From Candidatus Neomicrothrix sp. UBA2131 (lineage in GTDB: Bacteria; Actinomycetota; Acidimicrobiia; Acidimicrobiales; MedAcidi-G1): DNA of 33,576 nt. The DNA is taken from NCBI GenBank assembly GCA_002329075.1, contig DCXR01000064.1:1-33576 (forward strand), given 5' to 3'. Positions within the stretch are counted from its first letter, which is position 1, and every line of letters starts with the position of its first letter. A program made the translations under genes and the position numbers. Below, in pieces: positions 16,809 to 24,761 of this stretch. Under the pieces are notes generated by a model. The model had not been told where the DNA came from, searched no databases, and saw only the letters and a program-made list of their open reading frames with translations.

Positions 16809-18776
16809 CTAGATGGTGCGCTCGCTGCCACCGTCGATGGAGACCTGGACGCCGGTGGTTGCGGCGAAGCGGTCGGAGCAGAGTTCGGCCACGACCGACG
16901 CCACGTGGGCGGCACCGACCCCCATGCCGAGCAGGTTGCGCCGCTTGTACTCGTCGGGGGTCATCCCGTAGGCGGCGGAACGCTCGGCGATCAACTCGTC
17001 GGTCCACAGCGCCGTGTCGAACACGTTGTCGGGGTGCACGACGTTGACCCGCACGCCGTGCTCGGCCCACTCGAGGGCCGCCACCCGGGCCAGCTGGGTC
17101 AGCGCCGCCTTCGATGTCGAGTAGGCGGCAGCACCCTTGCCCGGTGCGGTGGCGTTGCGCGAAGCGATCACCGCCACCCGGCCCCCGACCGGCGAGCGGA
17201 ACAGCAGCGGGGCGACGTCCCGAAACAGGGCCGCCACCGCATCCACGTTGACGGCCATGGTGAGGCGCCATGTGTCGAGGTCGAGGTCGGCGATCGGCGC
17301 ACTGCCCGGGAAGATGCCGGCGCCGACGACCACGAGGTCGAGGCCCCCGAACCGTTCGACACCGGCCCGCAGCGCGGCCGCCTGGGCGTCGTGGTCGGAA
17401 ACGTCGGTGGGCACCCCCAGCCAGGCCGGACCGGAGAACGTCTCGACGACCGAGCCCGAGAGGTCGAGGCCGACGACGGCTGCTCCCCGGTCGAGGAGTT
17501 CGGCGGCACACGCCCGGCCGATGCCGGAGGCGGCCCCGGTCACGACCGCGATGTGTCCGGCCAACTCCTTCGGCGCCCCGACACGGCGCAACTTGGCCTG
17601 CTCGAGGTCCCAGTACTCGCAGTCGAAGAGGTGGCCCTCGTCGAGCGCCACGTAGCCACCCCGGCCATCCTCGAGGCGTTCGAGCACCGGGATGGTCTGG
17701 CGGTAGATGTCAGCGGCGATGTCGGCATCCTTCGGGGTGGCGCCGGCGGTCAGCAGCCCGAGGTCCGGATCGAGGACCACCCGTGGGGCCGGGTCGAGCA
17801 TGGTGAGGTCGTCGTCGGTGCGGCCCTCGTTACGTGCGAAGTAGGCGCCGTAGGCGGCGACGTAGCCGTCGACGTCGCGACCGACCATCGGCGTGCGCTT
17901 GGTGCGGATCACGTGGTCCGGGGTGAGCGGCCCCCGGCCGGTCAGGTCCGCTAGGTCGGGGCGGGCGACGAAGCGGCCGATCGCGTCGTCGTGGTGGCGG
18001 CTCAGGACCATCGGCCGGCCGGCGGCCACCGACATCGAACGGCGCAGGTCGGCGAGTTCGGTCAGCACGGCCTCGGCCGCCTCGCAGGGTCCGGCCGGTT
18101 CGTGGGGAACCACCCGGTCGAGGAATGACTCGGCCCGGGAGATGAGGTCGACGTGGCGGGCATATGCAGCGCGGGTGGTGTCGCCGAAGGTGAACAGGCC
18201 GTGGTGGCGCAGCACCATCCCGACGGTTCCCTCGTGGGCCTGATCGGCCCAGCAGTCCTGCACCGCCTTCGCCAGGTCGAAGCCCGGCATCACGTAGGGC
18301 ACCACCACGACGTCGTCGCCATAGACCTCGGCGAGGGTGTCCTCGGCGTCGGCCACGTTGGTGAGCCCGAGGATCACATCGGCATGGCTGTGCTGGATCG
18401 CCCGGAACGGCAGGTAGGCGTGGAGCAGGGTTTCGACTGACGGCTGCGGGGCATCGGCACGCAGGCGGGCGGCCGACAGCTCGTCCATCATGTCGGCGTC
18501 GCTGAGGGCATCGAGCCCGAGCAGGTCGTGGAGCCTGTCGAGTGGCAGCGGTGTGAAGCCGGGGACCTCGATCGACGCCAGATCCCATCCGGAGCCCTTC
18601 ACATAGAGGGCATCGACGGTGGGTCCGGTGATGTCGGTCCAGTCGGCCTTGACCGATGTGTTGCCGCCACCGTGCAGGACCAGCGAGCGGTCGCCACCGA
18701 GCAACCGTGACCCGTAGGCGCAGCAGCCGAGGGCGTCGTCGAACCCGCAATCGTCGTCACTCCAGAGGTCCTTCAT
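16809..18776 (-). CDS. Bifunctional class II aldolase / short-chain dehydrogenase (RhaEW-like)
   Basis: This 655-residue fusion has an N-terminal class II aldolase/adducin domain (residues 15-225) with HGGGNTS at 35-41, the metal histidines HSHAD at 129 and 131, and RHHGLF at 190-195. A linker follows, then an SDR domain from about 405, with TGAASGIG at 413-420, S539 and YSTSK (Y552, K556). The architecture matches bifunctional rhamnulose-1-phosphate aldolase/lactaldehyde dehydrogenase proteins. Two oddities: the SDR NNAG motif reads VGAG, and no other rhamnose gene is present. It follows the amidohydrolase/SDR genes by 21 bases, so a sugar-acid or other aldol substrate is possible. The reaction is inferred. 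Confidence 0.85.
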   Translation of the reverse strand: MKDLWSDDDCGFDDALGCCAYGSRLLGGDRSLVLHGGGNTSVKADWTDITGPTVDALYVKGSGWDLASIEVPGFTPLPLDRLHDLLGLDALSDADMMDELSAARLRADAPQPSVETLLHAYLPFRAIQHSHADVILGLTNVADAEDTLAEVYGDDVVVVPYVMPGFDLAKAVQDCWADQAHEGTVGMVLRHHGLFTFGDTTRAAYARHVDLISRAESFLDRVVPHEPAGPCEAAEAVLTELADLRRSMSVAAGRPMVLSRHHDDAIGRFVARPDLADLTGRGPLTPDHVIRTKRTPMVGRDVDGYVAAYGAYFARNEGRTDDDLTMLDPAPRVVLDPDLGLLTAGATPKDADIAADIYRQTIPVLERLEDGRGGYVALDEGHLFDCEYWDLEQAKLRRVGAPKELAGHIAVVTGAASGIGRACAAELLDRGAAVVGLDLSGSVVETFSGPAWLGVPTDVSDHDAQAAALRAGVERFGGLDLVVVGAGIFPGSAPIADLDLDTWRLTMAVNVDAVAALFRDVAPLLFRSPVGGRVAVIASRNATAPGKGAAAYSTSKAALTQLARVAALEWAEHGVRVNVVHPDNVFDTALWTDELIAERSAAYGMTPDEYKRRNLLGMGVGAAHVASVVAELCSDRFAATTGVQVSIDGGSERTI

Positions 18777-18783
18777 GCCCGGG

Positions 18784-18789
18784 ACGGTA
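18784..18789 (-). promoter_or_regulatory. -10 box (TACCGT) before the aldolase-SDR gene
   Basis: TACCGT on the minus strand ends seven bases before the ATG, inside the 21-base gap after the SDR gene. It could give an internal leaderless transcript in addition to read-through from upstream. Confidence 0.35.
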
Positions 18790-18797
18790 GCGGGGAC

Positions 18798-19712
18798 TCA
18801 GAGCCCCATGTCGTGGTGGGGGGGCACCTCGAAGCGGCCGATGGCGTCGGCCCGACGGTGGAGCAGGTCGATGGTGTCGTCCAGGTCCCGGGCAATGATG
18901 TAGCGGCGCTCCGAAACGGAGTCGACGACGAACCGGCCCAGTTCGTCGAGGTCGGCCACCTTGACGTCCCGTCCGGCCTTCTCGAGCAGCGTCTTCAGTT
19001 CGTCGAAGGTCATGCCGGCCCGACCGGTACCGCCGCGCACACGCTGCAGGTGGTCGGGTCTGTTGCGCTGGGCGGTGAACAGCCCGGTGTTCATGAGGCC
19101 ACCCGACGGGTAGAAGACCGAAGCGCCCATGCCCTCGGCCTCGACCAGCAACTGGTGGTTCAGCGCCTCGGTGAAGCACGAGACCGCCGCCTTGCTCGAA
19201 GCGTAGACAGACGCCATCGGCACCGGGGCGAAGCCGCCGTCGCCGGACGAGGTATTGACCACGTGTCCGGGCTGTCCCGACTCGATCATGCGGGGGACGA
19301 AGGAGATGACGCCGTGGGCGGTGCCGAAGACGTTGACCCCGAAGCACCACTTCCAGTCGTTGGGCTCGTTGGTCCACGCCTTGCCACCACCACCGGAGCC
19401 GACGCCGGCGTTGTTGAACAACACGTTGCAGCGGCCGAACGTGGTGAAGACGTGGTCGGCCAGCGCTTCGACGGAGGCCTCGTCACTGACGTCGGTCTGC
19501 CTTCCCGAGACCGCATCTTCGAATTCGGACCTGAGTTCGGCGACCGTGGCATCGAGCACCGGTTCCTCGATGTCGGCGATGACGACCGTGGCTCCCCGTT
19601 CCAGGAGCGCACGTACGATCCCCTTCCCGATGCCGTTGGCGCCGCCCGTGACGACGGCGACGGCGCCCTCGATCCCGAGGGGCGCAAGGTCGGCGCCCGA
19701 CCCTCCGCTCAC
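18798..19712 (-). CDS. SDR family oxidoreductase
   Basis: This 304-residue classical short-chain dehydrogenase has TGGANGIG at 22-29, FNNAGVG at about 99-105, the serine pair NTSSGDGG near 153-160 and YASSK with Y170 and K174. A C-terminal extension after residue 230 (TFDELKTLLEKAGRDVK, then a block ending HHDMGL) is longer than in a minimal SDR. The start is GTG and overlaps the stop of the upstream amidohydrolase as GTGA, which ties the two proteins in one pathway. The coenzyme is probably NAD, because the second strand ends in ADIEEP. The substrate is unknown. Confidence 0.87.
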   Translation of the reverse strand: MSGGSGADLAPLGIEGAVAVVTGGANGIGKGIVRALLERGATVVIADIEEPVLDATVAELRSEFEDAVSGRQTDVSDEASVEALADHVFTTFGRCNVLFNNAGVGSGGGGKAWTNEPNDWKWCFGVNVFGTAHGVISFVPRMIESGQPGHVVNTSSGDGGFAPVPMASVYASSKAAVSCFTEALNHQLLVEAEGMGASVFYPSGGLMNTGLFTAQRNRPDHLQRVRGGTGRAGMTFDELKTLLEKAGRDVKVADLDELGRFVVDSVSERRYIIARDLDDTIDLLHRRADAIGRFEVPPHHDMGL

Positions 19713-21025
19713 GTGGCGTTCGCCTGGGTCTGGTTCTGGGGTGCCATGGCCGGGCAGCCCTTGGCCCGGTCGGGGATATCGGCATAGTCGATGGGGGTGG
19801 CCACCTCGGCCTTCGTCGGGCAGTGCTGTTCGGCCAACGGCAGCAGTGCCTCGAGGTCGAAATCGTAGAGTTCGGCCACGTTGGTGGTCAGGAGCTTGAC
19901 CACCTCGTTCTCAGGCTGGCCGCCGAACGTAAGGCGGAGGTGCTCCTTCGTGTACGGATGCGAACCCTCGATGTGCGGATAGTCGGACCCCCACATGACG
20001 TTGTCGATGCCGATCTCCCGGCACAGGTCGACCTCGGTCGGGCGCAGGAAACTGGCGCCGATATGGCACTGCCGCTTCCAGTATTCGGTCGGGGTGAGCG
20101 ACATGCCCGCCACGGCCATGCCGCCGAAGACCGCCTCGGAGCCGTACTTGGAGTGCTTCATGCGGTCGTAGAAGGAGTCGAGCCGGGCCAGGGTCTCGGG
20201 AACCCAGGCGGTACCTGTCTCGGTGTTCACGAACTGGAGGTCGGGGTGCCTATCGAACACCCCGCTGAACATGAGGTGCCACAGCGCCCGATGGCTCCAC
20301 CAGGTGACCTCGAGCATGAACACCGCCAGCGATGACGGCAGGTGGTCGCCGAAGTCGGGGGTGGCCCCACCTGCATGGTGGTTGACCGGCATCCGGTTGG
20401 CTTCTGCGGCTGCCCAGATCGGCTCATAGCAGCTGGCGTAGAGGGGCTCGAAAGGCGATCCGGGGGGTGCGCCCGGCAGGAGTATCCCGCCACGGAATCC
20501 GTTCTCGGCCGCCCATTCGATCTCTGCAACCGAGCCCTCGACGTCGGCAAGGAAGACCTGGACGACGCCCGCACGTCGCTCGGGAGCCTCGTTCACAAAG
20601 TCGAGCAGCCACCGGTTGTGGGCTCGTAGGCCGGCCCAGCGGTGGTCGATGTCGGCGTCGAAGCCGGGAGCCTGGAAGGAGGTCGCAGCAACGGGAGCGA
20701 AGGGAGGCTGGGTGTTGGGGAACAGCACGGTGGCGACGACGCCGTCCTCCTCCTGCTCGCGCAGGCGGCGCTCACTGGAGAAGTTGCGGTCGGCGTCGAG
20801 CACCGGGTCGCCGTCGACACCGACGTTGCGAACTGAACGGTCCTTGTCCTTGAACGCCGCCTCGACGAGGGCATGTTCTGCCTCGACCGACTCGATCCAC
20901 CCGTCGAAGTCTTCGTGGAAGCGCTTCTCGAGGTACGGCTTGTAGCCGTGCAGGTCGGCGCCGCAGTGGCTGTCGGTCGAGATGACGATGTGGTGGTCGG
21001 TCTCGGGAACGGTGGTTCGGGTCAT
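19709..21025 (-). CDS. Amidohydrolase family protein (copy B)
   Basis: This 438-residue TIM-barrel amidohydrolase-2 protein has, in place of the usual HxH, STDSHCG with D18/H20; NHHAGG provides a histidine and GSDYPHIEGSHP the conserved aspartate. This pattern is common in large actinobacterial decarboxylase/hydrolase families of unknown substrate. I chose the ATG giving MTRTTVPETD because AGGAGG is six bases upstream. The frame stays open far upstream but then overlaps copy A. It is a paralogue of the gene 11 bases upstream. It overlaps the following SDR gene by four bases. Confidence 0.87.
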   Translation of the reverse strand: MTRTTVPETDHHIVISTDSHCGADLHGYKPYLEKRFHEDFDGWIESVEAEHALVEAAFKDKDRSVRNVGVDGDPVLDADRNFSSERRLREQEEDGVVATVLFPNTQPPFAPVAATSFQAPGFDADIDHRWAGLRAHNRWLLDFVNEAPERRAGVVQVFLADVEGSVAEIEWAAENGFRGGILLPGAPPGSPFEPLYASCYEPIWAAAEANRMPVNHHAGGATPDFGDHLPSSLAVFMLEVTWWSHRALWHLMFSGVFDRHPDLQFVNTETGTAWVPETLARLDSFYDRMKHSKYGSEAVFGGMAVAGMSLTPTEYWKRQCHIGASFLRPTEVDLCREIGIDNVMWGSDYPHIEGSHPYTKEHLRLTFGGQPENEVVKLLTTNVAELYDFDLEALLPLAEQHCPTKAEVATPIDYADIPDRAKGCPAMAPQNQTQANAT

Positions 21026-21036
21026 GTCGGACCTCC

Positions 21037-22326
21037 TCAGAACTGCAGTGAGCAGTTGTACTCGTCGAGCCACCAACGGGCTGTGCGGGTGGCGTCGGGG
21101 GCCGTGCGTAGGTCGGGGTCCTGGCCGAGTGACTCGGGGGTCGGGCCGATGTCGGCGGCGACGGCGGTCAACCCGTCGAAGTCGAGGCCGTAGCAGTCGA
21201 TGGCGTTGAGGCCCAGAAGCCGGCGGGTGTCCTCGATCGAGGCATCCCGGAAGTCGGACTCCAGGCGCATCACGGTGTTGGGCCACGAACCCTCGGGGTG
21301 CGGGTAGTCGGTACCCCACATGAGGGCATCGATGCCGTTGACATGGCGCCGGCGAATCTCCTCCTTCGACATGGTGGAGGCGCCGATGAAGACGCTCTCG
21401 CCGATGTACTCGGAGGGCAGCTTCGTGAGCATGCCCTTCATCCGGGATCCCATCTTCTTGATCTTCCAGCTGGCGCCGAAGTTGATGTCGCACTTCCAGA
21501 GCAGGTCGCCCAGCCAGAAGGAGCCACACTCGACCACGCAGTACTTCAGCCCGGGGAACTTGTCGAACTTGCCTGAGAACAACAACTGCCAGAGTGGCCG
21601 GTGGGTCCAGAACGGCACCTCGCTGATGTACATGGCCACGTTCTCGCCGTAGGCCTCGAAGTCGGCCTCGCCCGAGTGGGTGTGGACGACCAGGCCGGTC
21701 TCGGCGCAGGCGGCCCACACCCTGTCGTAGTGGTCGCTGCCGTACGGCGGGAAGCCGTGCCACCTGGTCGGGATCATGACCCCGTGGATGCCGGGGCGGC
21801 CGGCCAGGGACTCGATCTCGCGCACGGCCTCGTCGATGTCGTGGGTTATCGGCACCAGCGCCACGCCTGCACGCCGGACCGGGTTGGTGGCGCAGAACTC
21901 CTCCAACCAGCGGTTGTGGGCCCGGGCGCCACCGAAGGCCTGCCGGGAATCGGTGATCTGGCCGGCGGCCAGGCCAGCGCCGAAGGGCGGCGACTCCTGA
22001 CCCGTGACTGCGTCTCCGTCGGCGAAGATGATCTCGCCGGCCACGCCGTCGGCGTCGAGCACCCTGTCCCGGATATCGGGGTCGTAGGCGCCCAGGAGTC
22101 CCTCGGCGTTGTCGCCCTCCCACTCTGCGAGGAACTCGGCGTTCACCTCCTCCTGGATGCGGCGGTGTTCGTGACGCTCGGCTACGTAGGCGTCGAACTC
22201 CTCGTGGAGGGACGACTCGAGGTAGGGCCGGTACTCCTCGCACTGCAGGCCGGCGTGGGTGTCCGACGATACGACGATGTACGGCTCGGGTCCCGTACTC
22301 ACCGGGGTATTCGAGGGCGTGGTCAT
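21037..22326 (-). CDS. Amidohydrolase family protein (copy A)
   Basis: This 429-residue member of the same family as its neighbour has SSDTHAG (D22/H24), THSGE and GTDYPHPEGSWP at the equivalent places. Both share GxRAHNRWL and WTHRPLWQLLFSG-type blocks, so the two arose by duplication but have diverged widely. AGGAG lies seven bases before the ATG. It is the first gene of a minus-strand unit (amidohydrolase A, amidohydrolase B, SDR, aldolase-SDR) and faces a TetR gene, which probably controls it. The substrate is unknown; two related enzymes may act on successive or alternative compounds. Confidence 0.87.
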   Translation of the reverse strand: MTTPSNTPVSTGPEPYIVVSSDTHAGLQCEEYRPYLESSLHEEFDAYVAERHEHRRIQEEVNAEFLAEWEGDNAEGLLGAYDPDIRDRVLDADGVAGEIIFADGDAVTGQESPPFGAGLAAGQITDSRQAFGGARAHNRWLEEFCATNPVRRAGVALVPITHDIDEAVREIESLAGRPGIHGVMIPTRWHGFPPYGSDHYDRVWAACAETGLVVHTHSGEADFEAYGENVAMYISEVPFWTHRPLWQLLFSGKFDKFPGLKYCVVECGSFWLGDLLWKCDINFGASWKIKKMGSRMKGMLTKLPSEYIGESVFIGASTMSKEEIRRRHVNGIDALMWGTDYPHPEGSWPNTVMRLESDFRDASIEDTRRLLGLNAIDCYGLDFDGLTAVAADIGPTPESLGQDPDLRTAPDATRTARWWLDEYNCSLQF

Positions 22327-22378
22327 GGGCAGGCTCCTGGGAGGTTTCTATCTTGAACACTGTCACATACCGACCTGC

Positions 22379-22384
22379 TACCCT
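22379..22384 (+). promoter_or_regulatory. -10 box (TACCCT) of tetR, leaderless start
   Basis: TACCCT ends seven bases before the GTG at 22392, with TTGAAC at 22353-22358 as a possible -35 (spacing 20, long). No Shine-Dalgarno is present. This supports the GTG start over the upstream in-frame TTG, which would lie in the -35. Confidence 0.45.
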
Positions 22385-22391
22385 GCAAGTC

Positions 22392-23036
22392 GTGGCGACG
22401 ACGCGCACCTCCGGTCGGCACGCCGGCCTCGAACGGGACGACGTGGTCGAAGCGGCCCTTCGGCTCGTCGACGAGGGCGGTGCTGAAGCGCTCACCATGC
22501 GGCGCCTCGCAGGGGAACTCGGCGTAGCCACCACCACCATCTACTGGCATGTAGGCAGCCGCGATGACGTCGTCGACGCCGTGATCAGACGCCACAGTGA
22601 ACGCCTGGGCGAACAGGCTCCATCGGGCGACACGCCGCGCCATCGGGTCATGTCGGTCGCACGCCACCTCTGGGACGGGGCCATCTCCCATCAGGGCATC
22701 ACGCGCCTGGCCGAACTCCACGGCGGGGCATCGGTGCTCAACAAGCACCTCGAGGTGGCCATGGCCCGCGAGTTGACCGCCGCCGGCGTGATCGGCGAGG
22801 ACGCCCGAGATGCGCTGCGGGCAATCCTCATCTGCGTGGGCGGGTTCCTCGTCCTCGCCCTGCGAGACGAGCGGGCGATCACACCCGAGCGCTCCAGAAC
22901 CGCCGTCTGGTCCGAGGTCGATGATCCCGAGGTCGATCCCTCGACCCGTCAGGCCCTCACCACCCAGGTCTACCTGCCGGCACTTTTCGAACGCACGGTG
23001 CAGGCCGTCGTCGACACCTACGTTCCGGAGGGCTGA
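22392..23036 (+). CDS. TetR-family regulator
   Basis: This protein of about 214 residues has an N-terminal TetR helix-turn-helix: LERDDVVEAALRLVDEGG, then LTMRRLAGELGVATTTIYWHVGSRDDVVDAV. The C-terminal ligand domain belongs to the TetR_C group common in actinobacteria. I chose GTG 22392 (MATTRTSGRHAGL) because a TAnnnT box lies seven bases upstream; the in-frame TTG at 22353 would place the promoter inside the gene. It is divergent from the amidohydrolase operon, so it most likely represses that operon and itself from the 65 bases between them. The ligand is unknown. Confidence 0.88.
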   Translation: MATTRTSGRHAGLERDDVVEAALRLVDEGGAEALTMRRLAGELGVATTTIYWHVGSRDDVVDAVIRRHSERLGEQAPSGDTPRHRVMSVARHLWDGAISHQGITRLAELHGGASVLNKHLEVAMARELTAAGVIGEDARDALRAILICVGGFLVLALRDERAITPERSRTAVWSEVDDPEVDPSTRQALTTQVYLPALFERTVQAVVDTYVPEG

Positions 23037-23042
23037 CGTCCG

Positions 23043-23061
23043 GCCCCCACCGGAAGGGGGC
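23043..23061. terminator. Hairpin between tetR and glpD (possible bidirectional terminator)
   Basis: GCCCCC (23043-23048), seven-base loop, GGGGGC (23056-23061) forms a six-pair GC stem in the 30 bases between two convergent stops. There is no T run, as is often the case in GC-rich actinobacteria. Confidence 0.4.
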
Positions 23062-23066
23062 ACCAC

Positions 23067-24668
23067 CTAGCGGGATTCGGCCGCCATCTCCACCTCGACC
23101 GACGCCTGGAACGCCGCCAGCTCGGCGTCCCGGCGCTCGTCCGACCAGCCGGCAGCTTCAGCAACCAGTGCCGCCACCTCCGGGGCGGCGTCCAATGTGG
23201 CCGCACGGTCCTCGATCCGCGCCCGGGTCCGACGCGACAGCACGTCGTCGAGGGTGGTCGCCATCTCGTGACACACGGCGTGGACCGCCTCGGCCCGCAG
23301 GTAGGACAGACCCGGCACCAGCGGCTCGCCGAGCGACGGGTCGGCCTCCAACAGGTCGAGGACAATCGACGCCTCACCACCGAAACGGCCATCCAGGTGG
23401 GAGTTGCCGCTCCCGGCGCCACCCGCCCCCCGCAGCGGGAGGTTCTTCGTCCGGCAGCGCCGCCGCTCACCCCGCAGCCGCAACACTGCATCGACGGCGT
23501 CCTGCGCCATGCGGCGATACGTGGTGAGCTTGCCGCCGGTCACGGTGACCACGCCTGACGGGTCGGTGTGCACGACATGGTTGCGGGAGAGATCGGCGGT
23601 ACGACCCGTCTCAGCGGTCGTCACAAGGGGGCGCAGGCCAGCCCATGACCCGGTGACGTCGGTGGATGCGAGGTCAGCGTCGGTCAGGGCGTTCACCGCC
23701 CCGAGCAGGTAGGCGACATCGTCGGCCGTACAGGCGGGCTCGTCGAGCGAGCCGTCGAAATCCGTGTCGGTGGTGCCGATGTAGGTGTGCCCGCCCGGCC
23801 AGGGCAGGACAAAGATGGAGCGCCGGTCACCGCGCACCGGCAACACCATGGCCACGTCTGCGGGCAGGCGGTCATGGGGCACAGACAGGTGAACGCCCTT
23901 GGCCGGCCGAATGTCGAAGGCATCCACCACGCCGGTCAGGTGCTGGACGCCCTCCGCCCAGACACCACAGGCGTTGACCACCCCTTCGCAGGCCACCTCG
24001 ACGGTACGGCCATCGGCATCGAGGACGGCGCCCGACACCCGGTCACCCGACCGTTCAACGCTGGTCAGCGTTGCATATGTGGCAACCGTCGCCCCATGGT
24101 CGAGCGCCGCTGTTCGGGCGAGCGCCAGGGTCAGGCGGGCATCGTCGGCCCAGGCGTCCCAGTAGCCGTAGCCGGAAGCGACAACGCCCTCTCTGAGGCT
24201 GGGCAGATGTGTCCGGACGGCGTCTGCGCCCAGGCGACGGTGCCGGCCCAGCCGCGCCCCACCCGTCAGGTCGTACTGCCAGAGTGCCACCCCGAGGGCC
24301 CGGGCCACACGCCGGTCGACCAATCCACCCTTCGTGAGGATCGGCAGCACGAACTGCAGCCCCCGCACGAGGTGGGGTGCGTTGCGCAGCAACCGGTGGC
24401 GCTCGAGCAGGGCCTGGTAGACGAGCCCGATCTCGCCCTGCTGGAGGTAGCGCAATCCCCCGTGCACCAACTTCGAGGACTTCGACGAGGTTCCCGAAGC
24501 CAGGTCGGCCTTGTCGACCAGGGCGACCGTGAGCCCCCGGGAGGCGGCGTCGAGGGCGATCCCCGTCCCCGTGATGCCACCACCGATGACGAGCAGGTCG
24601 AACCGCTCCGAGGAAAGCCGTTCGAGGGAGCGGTCACGGCAGAAGGCGGTCTCGGAAAGGTCGGACAT
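23067..24668 (-). CDS. glpD: Glycerol-3-phosphate dehydrogenase (FAD)
   Basis: This 533-residue flavoenzyme oxidises glycerol-3-phosphate to dihydroxyacetone phosphate and reduces the quinone pool. The FAD motif LLVIGGGITGTG is at about 25-36, followed by GTSSKSSKLVHGGLRYL, the substrate region IFVLPWPGGHTYIGTTDTDF, and VVTVTGGKLTTYRRMAQDAVD. A C-terminal helical domain (about residues 400-530) is typical of GlpD/GlpA. The ATG is nine bases after a TAnnnT box and has no Shine-Dalgarno. It converges on tetR and diverges from the MFS-ATPase gene. No glpF or glpK is in the window. Confidence 0.94.
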   Translation of the reverse strand: MSDLSETAFCRDRSLERLSSERFDLLVIGGGITGTGIALDAASRGLTVALVDKADLASGTSSKSSKLVHGGLRYLQQGEIGLVYQALLERHRLLRNAPHLVRGLQFVLPILTKGGLVDRRVARALGVALWQYDLTGGARLGRHRRLGADAVRTHLPSLREGVVASGYGYWDAWADDARLTLALARTAALDHGATVATYATLTSVERSGDRVSGAVLDADGRTVEVACEGVVNACGVWAEGVQHLTGVVDAFDIRPAKGVHLSVPHDRLPADVAMVLPVRGDRRSIFVLPWPGGHTYIGTTDTDFDGSLDEPACTADDVAYLLGAVNALTDADLASTDVTGSWAGLRPLVTTAETGRTADLSRNHVVHTDPSGVVTVTGGKLTTYRRMAQDAVDAVLRLRGERRRCRTKNLPLRGAGGAGSGNSHLDGRFGGEASIVLDLLEADPSLGEPLVPGLSYLRAEAVHAVCHEMATTLDDVLSRRTRARIEDRAATLDAAPEVAALVAEAAGWSDERRDAELAAFQASVEVEMAAESR

Positions 24669-24677
24669 GGCACTCGG

Positions 24678-24683
24678 ATGGTA
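24678..24683 (-). promoter_or_regulatory. -10 box (TACCAT) of glpD
   Basis: TACCAT on the minus strand ends nine bases before the glpD ATG, giving a near-leaderless start. It shares the 93-base region with the divergent transporter promoter. Confidence 0.35.
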
Positions 24684-24718
24684 GGGCGCGCCGACCGGGA
24701 ATCCCCGCCCATCATTTC

Positions 24719-24743
24719 CTGACGCTACGTCAGATTCGTAGCG
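24719..24743. promoter_or_regulatory. Two overlapping palindromes, probable operator
   Basis: CTGACG-CTA-CGTCAG (24719-24733) is a perfect 15-base palindrome with a three-base centre. CGCTACG (24723-24729), seven bases, CGTAGCG (24737-24743) is a second perfect inverted repeat sharing its left half. Together they cover the expected -35 of the MFS-ATPase gene, whose -10 candidate starts at 24748. The first has the form of TetR-family operators. Confidence 0.5.
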
Positions 24744-24747
24744 CGGT

Positions 24748-24753
24748 TAGGGT
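24748..24753 (+). promoter_or_regulatory. -10 box (TAGGGT), leaderless start
   Basis: This TAnnnT box ends eight bases before GTG 24762. No Shine-Dalgarno is present. Confidence 0.4.
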
Positions 24754-24761
24754 CTCGCCCC

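Noticed and set aside
22353..22391. Upstream TTG start for tetR
   Set aside because: The first 13 codons would contain the probable promoter; GTG 22392 follows a TAnnnT box at leaderless distance.
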